From the NCBI GenBank assembly GCA_934402395.1, contig CAKRTQ010000006.1:62001-126000 (forward strand): a DNA stretch of 64,000 nucleotides, given 5' to 3'. The position numbers and the translations under genes are program-made. Origin of the DNA: an uncultured Eubacteriales bacterium (GTDB taxonomy: Bacteria > Bacillota > Clostridia > Oscillospirales > CAG-272). The notes beneath the pieces are model-generated. The model saw only the letters and a program-made list of their open reading frames with translations. It searched no databases and was not told where the DNA came from. Shown piece by piece: positions 49,933-56,507 of the stretch (the first letter of the stretch is position 1; every line of letters begins with the position of its first letter).

Positions 49933-49973
49933 CCGGCAGAAAGACAGAAAAAAAGAAAGGACATAAGCTTTTC

Positions 49974-50939
49974 ATGTCATACTACATAGCGATCGACGGC
50001 GGCGGAACCAAAACCGAAGGACTTCTCTGCACCGATGACGGCAGCATAGTATGCCGCGCAGCAGGCGGGGCATCGAATCCCAATGATATCGGAATGAAAA
50101 AAAGCTGCGAATGCCTGCGCGCGGTCGCCGATGAACTGTGCGCGGCACTGCCGGACGGTGCCACGGCCTCTTCCCTTTTTGCAGGCGTTTCGGGGGCAGT
50201 CGGCAATGCGGACGCGCTTGAAGCCGCTCTGGACGGCACGGCGACATCGGTACGCGTGGCATCGGATGCGGTCAATCTGCTCTCGTGCGCCGGCAGCGGC
50301 GACGGCGCCTGTCTTATTTCGGGCACCGGATCCGTTTGTTTCGTGCGCATGGGCAGCAAAATACACCGCATAGGCGGCTGGGGATATCTTATTGACGGCG
50401 CGGGCGGCGGCTACGACATAGGCCGCGATGCGCTGGCGGCGGTCCTGCGCGCCTACGACGGACGCGGAGAGAAAACATCGCTGACTGCCGGACTTGAAAA
50501 AATTTTCGGGACGACCGTCGCCGAAGCGATACCGGAAATATATCGCGGCGGAAAAAGCCGGATAGCTTCGCTTGCGCCGATAGTCTTTGACGCAGCGGAC
50601 AGCGGCGATGCCGTGAGCCAACAGATACTCGACCGGAATGCTGCTTATCTTGCGGAGATTCTCGAAGCTGCGGCGAGACTTCTGCGCCACGGCACAAACG
50701 AAAGCTGCCGGGTGATCCTCGGCGGCAGTCTGCTCACCGCCGCCGATGGGCTTTATGACCGCCTCCGCGCTTCGGTTCCGCGTCACATCCGACTCATACG
50801 CACCTGTGCCCCGCCGGTATACGGGGCGTTCTGCGAGGCGCTTTCAGCAGACGGGCGCGAGCCGTCTCCGACCTGCCGCGACCGCTTTCTTTGCGATTAC
50901 CGAAGCATACGAATGAAAAACGACGAGGAAAAAGCATGA
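49974..50939 (+). CDS. BadF-type N-acetylglucosamine / amino-sugar kinase
   Basis: 321 aa. The ATPase motifs are YYIAIDGGGTKTEGLLCTDDG, GVSGAVGNA, LISGTGSVCFVR and GGWGYLIDGAGGGYDIGRDAL. They place it in the BadF/BadG/BcrA/BcrD family that includes N-acetylglucosamine kinase and MurK. The stop overlaps the murQ start as ATGA. With murQ, the likely substrate is MurNAc and/or GlcNAc from recovered peptidoglycan, which would supply MurNAc-6-phosphate to MurQ. Specificity is inferred from context. Confidence 0.85.
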   Translation: MSYYIAIDGGGTKTEGLLCTDDGSIVCRAAGGASNPNDIGMKKSCECLRAVADELCAALPDGATASSLFAGVSGAVGNADALEAALDGTATSVRVASDAVNLLSCAGSGDGACLISGTGSVCFVRMGSKIHRIGGWGYLIDGAGGGYDIGRDALAAVLRAYDGRGEKTSLTAGLEKIFGTTVAEAIPEIYRGGKSRIASLAPIVFDAADSGDAVSQQILDRNAAYLAEILEAAARLLRHGTNESCRVILGGSLLTAADGLYDRLRASVPRHIRLIRTCAPPVYGAFCEALSADGREPSPTCRDRFLCDYRSIRMKNDEEKA

Positions 50940-51790
50940 ACTACTACGACCTTACAACAGAAAAAACCAATCAGAACAGCCGGCACATCGACAAAATGAC
51001 CACACAGGAGATAGTGCGGGTAATAAATGACGAGGACAAGACAGTCCCGTATGCCGTTGAGCGCGAGCTTGACGATATCGCGCGCGCGATCGATCTTGTG
51101 ACCTCCCGTCTGCGCGACGGCGGCAGGCTGATATACATAGGCGCCGGGACCTCCGGCAGACTCGGCATAATCGACGCCACCGAATGCCCGCCCACCTACG
51201 GCGTTTCGCCGGAGCTGATACAGGGAGTCATTGCGGGCGGTCATCCGGCGATGTTCCGTTCATCGGAAGGCATGGAGGACGTTGCCGGGGATGCGGCGAC
51301 CGATCTCGGTTCGGTTGGCTTTTCGGGCAAAGACGTCTGCATGGCTATATCCGCCAGCGGAAGCGCGGCGTACTGCCGCGGCGCACTGGAATACGCCCGC
51401 TCGCTCGGCGCAGCAACGATCGCGCTTTCCTGCAACAAAAACGGCGCGATGAACACACTTGCCGATGTTTCGATAGCGGTCGTGGTCGGACCGGAAGTCA
51501 TAAGCGGATCAACGCGGATGAAGGCGGGGACGGCGCAAAAGCTCGTGCTCAACATGATCTCGACCGGCGTGATGATAAAACTCGGCAGAGTATACGACAA
51601 CCACATGGTGTACATGAACCCAAGCAACAAAAAGCTGCGCGCCCGCGCCGTGCGCATCATACGCGAGGAAACGGGCGCGGATGACGCATCGGCGGAAGCC
51701 GAGCTGCTCTCCCACGGCGGCAATATCGCCGAAGCAATAGACGCAATAAAAGAAAAGAAGACCACCTCTCCCGCCGCGGGAAATAAATAA
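50936..51790 (+). CDS. murQ: N-acetylmuramic acid 6-phosphate etherase
   Basis: 284 aa from ATG 50936 (GAGGAAA upstream, ATGA overlap with the kinase stop). It cleaves the lactyl ether of MurNAc-6-phosphate to GlcNAc-6-phosphate and D-lactate. The SIS-domain signatures are LIYIGAGTSGRLGIIDATECPPTYG, ISASGSAAYCRGALEYA and the family motif GPEVISGSTRMKAGTAQKLVLNM. The C-terminal helical region (EEAELLSHGG-like) is present. Transcription ends at a palindromic terminator 37 nt downstream. Confidence 0.95.
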   Translation: MNYYDLTTEKTNQNSRHIDKMTTQEIVRVINDEDKTVPYAVERELDDIARAIDLVTSRLRDGGRLIYIGAGTSGRLGIIDATECPPTYGVSPELIQGVIAGGHPAMFRSSEGMEDVAGDAATDLGSVGFSGKDVCMAISASGSAAYCRGALEYARSLGAATIALSCNKNGAMNTLADVSIAVVVGPEVISGSTRMKAGTAQKLVLNMISTGVMIKLGRVYDNHMVYMNPSNKKLRARAVRIIREETGADDASAEAELLSHGGNIAEAIDAIKEKKTTSPAAGNK

Positions 51791-51826
51791 ACCTAACGAC
51801 GGTTCAATCTTCAATATCTCAACAAA

Positions 51827-51867
51827 AAGGGTGTTGAAAAACTCAAAATGAGTTTTTCAACACCCTT
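51827..51867. terminator. palindromic terminator, family copy 7
   Basis: A perfect palindrome, AAGGGTGTTGAAAAACTCA with its complement, between the convergent murQ and guaA stops; it can end both. Confidence 0.85.
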
Positions 51868-51881
51868 AACGCTTTATTGTA

Positions 51882-53411
51882 TCATTCCCATTCAATGGTT
51901 GCCGGGGGTTTGGCGGTGATATCGTAAACCACGCGGTTTACCCCGCGCACCTCGTTGGTTATTCTCGATGACATACGTGTAAGTAGCGGATAAGGAAGTT
52001 TTGCATACTCGCAGGTCATGAAGTCGCCTGTGCGCACCGCACGGATGGCTATAACGTTTTCGTAGGTACGGAAGTCGCCCATAACGCCCACACTGCGCGT
52101 ATCGGTCATTACGGCGAAATACTGGTCGGCACGCACGCGGCAGCGTCCCATTTCCTCACGGACAATGGCATCCGCCTCGCGCAGTATGGCAAGCTTTTCT
52201 TCGGTAACCTCACCGACGATGCGTATTGCAAGTCCGGGACCCGGGAACGGCTGACGCCACACCAGCTTTTTAGGCAGACCGAGCAATACGCCGAGACGGC
52301 GCACTTCATCCTTGAACAGCAGATTGAGCGGCTCTATAACGCCCTCAAAGCCGAGATCTTCGGGCAGACCGCCGACGTTGTGGTGACTCTTTATGACTGC
52401 GGATTTGTTCTTGCTTCCGGATTCGACAACATCGGGATATATCGTCCCCTGCGCCAGAAATTCGGGACAGCCGTGCTTTTTCGCTTCGTCCTCAAAGGTC
52501 CGCGCGAACTCGGCGCCTATGATCTTGCGCTTCTGCTCGGGATCGGTAACTCCTTTGAGCTTGGAAATGAATCTTTCCTTCGCGTTAACGTAAACAAAGT
52601 CAAGGTCGCGGTCGGCAAAAACCTCGCGTATCTGTTCGGTTTCGCCCTTGCGCATAAAGCCGTGGTCAACATAAATGCAGACGAGCTGACCCGGAATGGC
52701 GCGCGAAAGCAGCGCGGCGCACACCGAAGAGTCAACGCCGCCCGAAAGACCGAGCAGCACGCGCTTGTCACCGACTTTCTGTCTTATCTCGGTGACCTTG
52801 CGGCTGAGGTAGTCCTCCATCGAATAATCGCCCGCGGCGCCGCAGACGCGATAGAGGAAGTTATTTATCATTTTGCTGCCGTTGCGTGTGTTTTCGACTT
52901 CGGGATGGAACTGCACGCCGAATATCTTTTCGCCGTAATTTTCAAATGCGGCGACCGGGCAGAATGTCGTTGAACCTATGGCACGGAATCCCGACGGAAG
53001 CTTTGAAACCATATCCGTATGGCTCATAAGTACGGGCTGCTCGGGGGTGAGGCGGTAGAAAATATCCGATGTCGCATCGACCTTGGCATCCAGTGTTCCG
53101 TACTCACTGGAATGGCAGGTAACAACGTTGCCGCCGAACATATGGCAGATAAGCTGCATACCGTAGCATATACCGAGCACCGGCACGCCGAGCTTGAATA
53201 CCTCGGGCGAGCATTTGGGCGCATCCTCGGCATACACGCTGTTGGGACCGCCGGTAAAGATGATTCCTATCGGCTTGATAGCGGCGATCTCTTCAATGTC
53301 GGTGTCATAGGGAAGGATAACGGAATAAACCCCGCATTCACGCACGCGGCGCGCTATCAGCTCCTTGTACTGTCCGCCAAAGTCGAGGATCACAATGGTT
53401 TGATTGTTCAT
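51882..53411 (-). CDS. guaA: GMP synthase (glutamine-hydrolysing)
   Basis: 509 aa, full length. The class I amidotransferase domain (about 1-190) has VLGICYGMQLICHMFGG with the catalytic Cys and GVQFHPEVENT with the His-Glu. The ATP-pyrophosphatase domain has LLGLSGGVDSSVCAALLS. The dimerisation domain ends ITAKPPATIEWE. It converts XMP to GMP using glutamine. It lies 26 nt after the ANTAR regulator, so both are in one transcript, and it consumes the product of the glutamine synthetase encoded 3 kb away. Confidence 0.97.
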   Translation of the reverse strand: MNNQTIVILDFGGQYKELIARRVRECGVYSVILPYDTDIEEIAAIKPIGIIFTGGPNSVYAEDAPKCSPEVFKLGVPVLGICYGMQLICHMFGGNVVTCHSSEYGTLDAKVDATSDIFYRLTPEQPVLMSHTDMVSKLPSGFRAIGSTTFCPVAAFENYGEKIFGVQFHPEVENTRNGSKMINNFLYRVCGAAGDYSMEDYLSRKVTEIRQKVGDKRVLLGLSGGVDSSVCAALLSRAIPGQLVCIYVDHGFMRKGETEQIREVFADRDLDFVYVNAKERFISKLKGVTDPEQKRKIIGAEFARTFEDEAKKHGCPEFLAQGTIYPDVVESGSKNKSAVIKSHHNVGGLPEDLGFEGVIEPLNLLFKDEVRRLGVLLGLPKKLVWRQPFPGPGLAIRIVGEVTEEKLAILREADAIVREEMGRCRVRADQYFAVMTDTRSVGVMGDFRTYENVIAIRAVRTGDFMTCEYAKLPYPLLTRMSSRITNEVRGVNRVVYDITAKPPATIEWE

Positions 53412-53437
53412 ATGGGTTGTCCTTTCGTCGCGGCTTT

Positions 53438-54076
53438 TCAGCCGAGATAAGTTTTCAGAATGTTTTTTGCCGCCTCAAGGCGGGAAATACGCAGATCCAT
53501 TGCCTGTTTTTCAATATATCTGTGCGCCTGAGACTCGTTCATCTTCAGATAATCTATCAGCAACCACTTTGCGCGGTCGATGATCTTAAGCTCGTCGAGC
53601 TTGTCTTCAAGATTCGCTGCGGCTTGCCTTTCGGCGGTCGCGGCACCGCCGAGGCGGCGGCACGCAGATATGAGCAGCCAGAGTGCCGACCGCATGACAG
53701 TCTCATCCACGGGGCGCGGAAGCACAAAAACACCGTCCGATGCCGCAGCACGCGCCCCGGCGAGATAAAGCTCACCCGAGACCATGAGCATAACGACAAA
53801 GCCGTGTTCCGTAAGCTCGCGAGCCAGCGATATACCGTTGCCGTCGCAAAGAGGTGAGTTTATCACTGCGGCGCAAGGCATTCCCGTCGCCGCCGGAGAA
53901 AGCTCATCGCTCTTGCAGAAACGCTGCGCCTCGGCAGCACTTGACGCACGCACGACAGGAAAAAACGGCTCCATGTATTTCTGAATATACTGCATCACCG
54001 CATCGGCGATCCGGCATTGCCGCGATACCACCAGCACGGGGATCCCCGAAGCGGCGGCGAGTGGATCAGTGCTCAT
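53438..54076 (-). CDS. ANTAR-domain antitermination regulator with degenerate receiver
   Basis: 212 aa from ATG 54076 (GGGGGAG upstream). The N-terminal receiver-like fold lacks the acidic pair (VLVVSRQCR). It has Asn73 where the phosphorylated Asp is expected (AAVINSPLCDGNG), so it is a pseudo-receiver. A short coiled region (ATAERQAAANLEDKLDELKIIDRAKWLLID) leads into the ANTAR RNA-binding helices (LKMNESQAHRYIEKQAMDLRISRLEAAKNIL). ANTAR proteins bind paired hairpins in leaders and prevent termination; relatives control nitrogen assimilation genes in Clostridia. It is cotranscribed with guaA. Confidence 0.9.
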   Translation of the reverse strand: MSTDPLAAASGIPVLVVSRQCRIADAVMQYIQKYMEPFFPVVRASSAAEAQRFCKSDELSPAATGMPCAAVINSPLCDGNGISLARELTEHGFVVMLMVSGELYLAGARAAASDGVFVLPRPVDETVMRSALWLLISACRRLGGAATAERQAAANLEDKLDELKIIDRAKWLLIDYLKMNESQAHRYIEKQAMDLRISRLEAAKNILKTYLG

Positions 54077-54114
54077 AGTTCTCCCCCGCTTCGTCAGAAT
54101 AATTTACGCATATA

Positions 54115-54143
54115 ATTATACCGCATTATTTTTTACCTGTCAA
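54115..54143 (-). promoter_or_regulatory. promoter of the ANTAR-guaA unit
   Basis: On the minus strand, TTGACA (54143-54138), 17 nt, TATAAT (54120-54115); the leader is only about 30 nt. Confidence 0.85.
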
Positions 54144-54235
54144 CCGAAAAAGGTTTAATGAAAAATTAACTTCCGATTAATGCCGAAAAAAACTGTCGGA
54201 ATTACTGTCGTACATTAACGCGCAGCACGTTTTTG

Positions 54236-54252
54236 TTGTGTACAATACACAA
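54236..54252. promoter_or_regulatory. candidate operator (inverted repeat)
   Basis: TTGTGTA-CAA-TACACAA is a perfect 7-bp inverted repeat about 50 nt upstream of the promoter at 54301. Its half ACAATACACAA recurs at 54550-54560, past the mini-ORF. Confidence 0.4.
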
Positions 54253-54300
54253 TTTGGATTGTATATTATGACGAAATTGTTCGAATTGTGCAATATGGTA

Positions 54301-54329
54301 TTGACAACGACCATCTTATATGGTAAAAT
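54301..54329 (+). promoter_or_regulatory. promoter upstream of the mini-ORF and secreted-protein gene
   Basis: TTGACA (54301-54306), 17 nt, TAAAAT (54324-54329). The transcript would have a leader of about 90 nt before the mini-ORF and 265 nt before ATG 54601. Confidence 0.65.
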
Positions 54330-54423
54330 AATGTTGAGACAAGAAGTATTGTTGTGTTTATTAAAATAGTGCAGGTATCTGTATTATTCAATATCCGTAC
54401 AAAATAAAGAAAGGAGTGTAAAA

Positions 54424-54519
54424 ATGAACCACTGTAATGAACGAATTCATTCCGGATGTACAATGCTCGGTATATCTCCACGGCTCATCTTTCTTTTATT
54501 GCGGAACTGTGCAATATAA
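54424..54519 (+). CDS. 31-codon ORF with strong ribosome site, unknown
   Basis: ATG 54424 follows GAAAGGAGTG by five bases, one of the best ribosome sites in the window. The peptide is MNHCNERIHSGCTMLGISPR followed by LIFLLLRNCAI: polar with two Cys, then a short hydrophobic end. The last six codons and stop lie inside a hairpin (54502-54532). It could be a leader peptide controlling the next gene, a small secreted or membrane peptide, or a decayed gene; nothing in the sequence decides. Confidence 0.4.
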   Translation: MNHCNERIHSGCTMLGISPRLIFLLLRNCAI

Positions 54520-54532
54520 CTGCGCAGTTCCG
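54502..54532 (+). other. hairpin overlapping the end of the mini-ORF
   Basis: CGGAACTGTGC-AATATAACT-GCGCAGTTCCG, an 11-bp stem with one G-U pair. No T-run follows, so it is not a plain terminator. Confidence 0.45.
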
Positions 54533-54600
54533 GACACAAGTTGCAATTAACAATACACAAGTCACATAAATATTAATTTTTGATTCGAGGTATATATGAC

Positions 54601-55041
54601 ATGAAGAAAATGATTAAAATTGTATCGGCACTGATTTCAATAGTTTTGCTCACCGCATGTTTGGCGATCGGCAGTTCGGCGCTCAATATTTCGCCCCCAA
54701 TACCTGCCCCTGTTCTTGTCCCGGAGGGATATTGGTATTCTTATAATTCAATGATAACAGATGATTATCATTTTTCCGGTTGGGCAAGAGTGAAAGTGGC
54801 TCAAAATGTTCCGGTAATTCTTGTAGATTACGATCTCGCGGCAACCGTTGGTCTTACGCATGACTCGGAAATAGGTGAAGCATATGAAGAGTTAAGGTTC
54901 GCCAATGAATACCATCTTCTTTCCGAACTCGCCTTTTCGGGCGAATTTTTACTACCGATTACCAAACTTGAAGTTGTCTATGAAGGCTTCGGATACAATG
55001 TAGTTACCCATACAGTAGAACGTAGCTACCCATCGAATTAA
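54601..55041 (+). CDS. small secreted protein, unknown function
   Basis: 146 aa from ATG 54601 (CGAGGT upstream). The signal peptide is MKKMIKIVSALISIVLLTACLAIGSSA. It includes LTAC, so processing as a lipoprotein is possible, but ISSA-type cleavage at GSSA fits equally well. The mature part of about 120 residues is Tyr- and Pro-rich at first (NISPPIPAPVLVPEGYWYSYNS) and has no recognised motif. It lies in an AT-richer stretch than the neighbouring regions. Expression may depend on the leader with the 31-codon ORF. Confidence 0.6.
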   Translation: MKKMIKIVSALISIVLLTACLAIGSSALNISPPIPAPVLVPEGYWYSYNSMITDDYHFSGWARVKVAQNVPVILVDYDLAATVGLTHDSEIGEAYEELRFANEYHLLSELAFSGEFLLPITKLEVVYEGFGYNVVTHTVERSYPSN

Positions 55042-55056
55042 AAAAGAAAGGCTATT

Positions 55057-55089
55057 GCGCAATCCCTCTGGTATTCGGAGGGATTGCGC
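55057..55089 (+). terminator. hairpin after the small secreted-protein gene
   Basis: GCGCAATCCCTC-TGGTATTCG-GAGGGATTGCGC, a 12-bp perfect stem, followed only by TTC and A-rich sequence. A weak terminator or a stabilising hairpin between the two genes. Confidence 0.55.
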
Positions 55090-55112
55090 TTCAAAAAGTA
55101 CGGAGACACCAG

Positions 55113-56339
55113 ATGAAACGACACATTATATTTTTTCTGATCATTGCCCTTCTCCTTCCCGGCTGTGCAGGCAAAAATAAAGGACCCGATTACCTTGCCG
55201 ACCTAAGGTTTGACACAGATGAGTTTCTGCCGGAATATGATTATGTCAGCGACTCGCGCTATCTCAGCAAGCTTGTCACTATCCCGGGCGGTCTTTTGTA
55301 CACCGGCGATTCAAAAATGTTCCTTAATTATTATGACAACGCAACGGGAGAAACCGGCGTTCTCTGCAGCAAGCCGGAGTGCATGCACAATGACGGCTCG
55401 TGCAACGGTTACGGTGATTTCGCATTTTTTACATATTATGACGGCTCGCTGTGGTTTATGGACAGAGACTGGGCAAATCAAGAAGATAAAAATATATATC
55501 TGTGGAGGTCGGACCTTTCCTTGGTGAACAGACAAAAGGTCGTAAAACTTGGACGCCCCAGTTATTCACAGGTATTTATGCACCGGGGATATCTGTATAT
55601 GGCAAAGATCGAATCTACTCTGACCGACGAGGCGGAGCCCGTCATGAAGTACAATATAAAAGCTTTTTCCCTTGACGGCAAAAATGAAGAAATAAGCATA
55701 CACAACGATCCTTCACATATCGCCGGAAGGCTTTTGCTGAACTTCCGTTGTGTCGGCAATTATGTTTACTATTCTTTTGAAGGCAAAGAGAAGCTCGAAA
55801 TTTATCGCTTTGACAGCAAAACACGCACCGGCGGTCTGTTTGCATCGATCGACAAGCCTTCGGGATTAATGGTAGTCAGGATGCACATAACCCGGAAAAA
55901 TGAGATATATCTGTACGGAAATTTAAACAAGCAGGGCTGCGTGTGGAAATATGAAAACGGCTCTATGATACCGACGGTCACCTTTGAAAATATCGACGGA
56001 ATATACGGCGTACGTTTTATGACCGACGACACGATTTGCGCCATGCGGCTCGGATACGACGCGCCGGACTCCTGTTGGATCAAAAAATACGATGGTACGA
56101 CAGTGCAAAGGCTTGATATGGTCTCGGACTTTTTAAAAAATATAGGCTCGGACGCAAAAAAGGTAACAAACCTGATGTACCATTATGCATGCGGAAATGA
56201 AAATGTTTTTTATGTCATCGGCAGTGCCAACGCAGAACGCGACGACATAAAAGAATACATCAATTTCATATTGGCATATGAGTACGACGGCAAAGAGATC
56301 GTAAGTCATACCGTATGGTCTCAAGCCCAACCGAAATGA
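55113..56339 (+). CDS. lipoprotein with predicted beta-propeller, unknown function
   Basis: 408 aa. The lipoprotein signal is MKRHIIFFLIIALLLPGCAG (Cys18). A short region with SKPECMHNDGSCNG carries paired Cys plus His, a motif common in otherwise undescribed Clostridia lipoproteins. Repeated aromatic blades follow (FFTYYDGSLWFMDRDW, NYVYYSFEGKEKLEIYRFD, ENVFYVIGS) that suggest a beta-propeller of the DUF5050 kind. No catalytic residues are evident. It may bind a ligand at the cell surface. It is probably cotranscribed with the small secreted protein upstream. Confidence 0.7.
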   Translation: MKRHIIFFLIIALLLPGCAGKNKGPDYLADLRFDTDEFLPEYDYVSDSRYLSKLVTIPGGLLYTGDSKMFLNYYDNATGETGVLCSKPECMHNDGSCNGYGDFAFFTYYDGSLWFMDRDWANQEDKNIYLWRSDLSLVNRQKVVKLGRPSYSQVFMHRGYLYMAKIESTLTDEAEPVMKYNIKAFSLDGKNEEISIHNDPSHIAGRLLLNFRCVGNYVYYSFEGKEKLEIYRFDSKTRTGGLFASIDKPSGLMVVRMHITRKNEIYLYGNLNKQGCVWKYENGSMIPTVTFENIDGIYGVRFMTDDTICAMRLGYDAPDSCWIKKYDGTTVQRLDMVSDFLKNIGSDAKKVTNLMYHYACGNENVFYVIGSANAERDDIKEYINFILAYEYDGKEIVSHTVWSQAQPK

Positions 56340-56388
56340 CAGCACGCCCGCGCCGACCGAAAAAAATATTTTTTTCGCAAAAAAGTAC

Positions 56389-56417
56389 TTGACAACCGCA
56401 TTTGTTTGTAGTATAAT
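56389..56417 (+). promoter_or_regulatory. promoter of the type III glutamine synthetase gene
   Basis: A perfect TTGACA (56389-56394), 17 nt, TATAAT (56412-56417); transcription should start near 56424. Confidence 0.85.
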
Positions 56418-56429
56418 ACGTCCATTCAA

Positions 56430-56472
56430 GGCAAAGATGCCGCTATGCGGTGTCTTTGCCCCTTTTTATTTT
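56430..56472 (+). terminator. promoter-proximal terminator ahead of glutamine synthetase
   Basis: GGCAAAGATGCCGC-TAT-GCGGTGTCTTTGCC (56430-56460), a 14-bp stem with two G-U pairs, followed by CCTTTTTATTTTTT. It begins only about 6 nt after the expected start of transcription and 48 nt before the glutamine synthetase ATG, so it would prevent expression unless bypassed. Confidence 0.75.
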
Positions 56473-56507
56473 TTGATCTTAATTTTGTTCCGTACAGGAG
56501 GCAGCAC

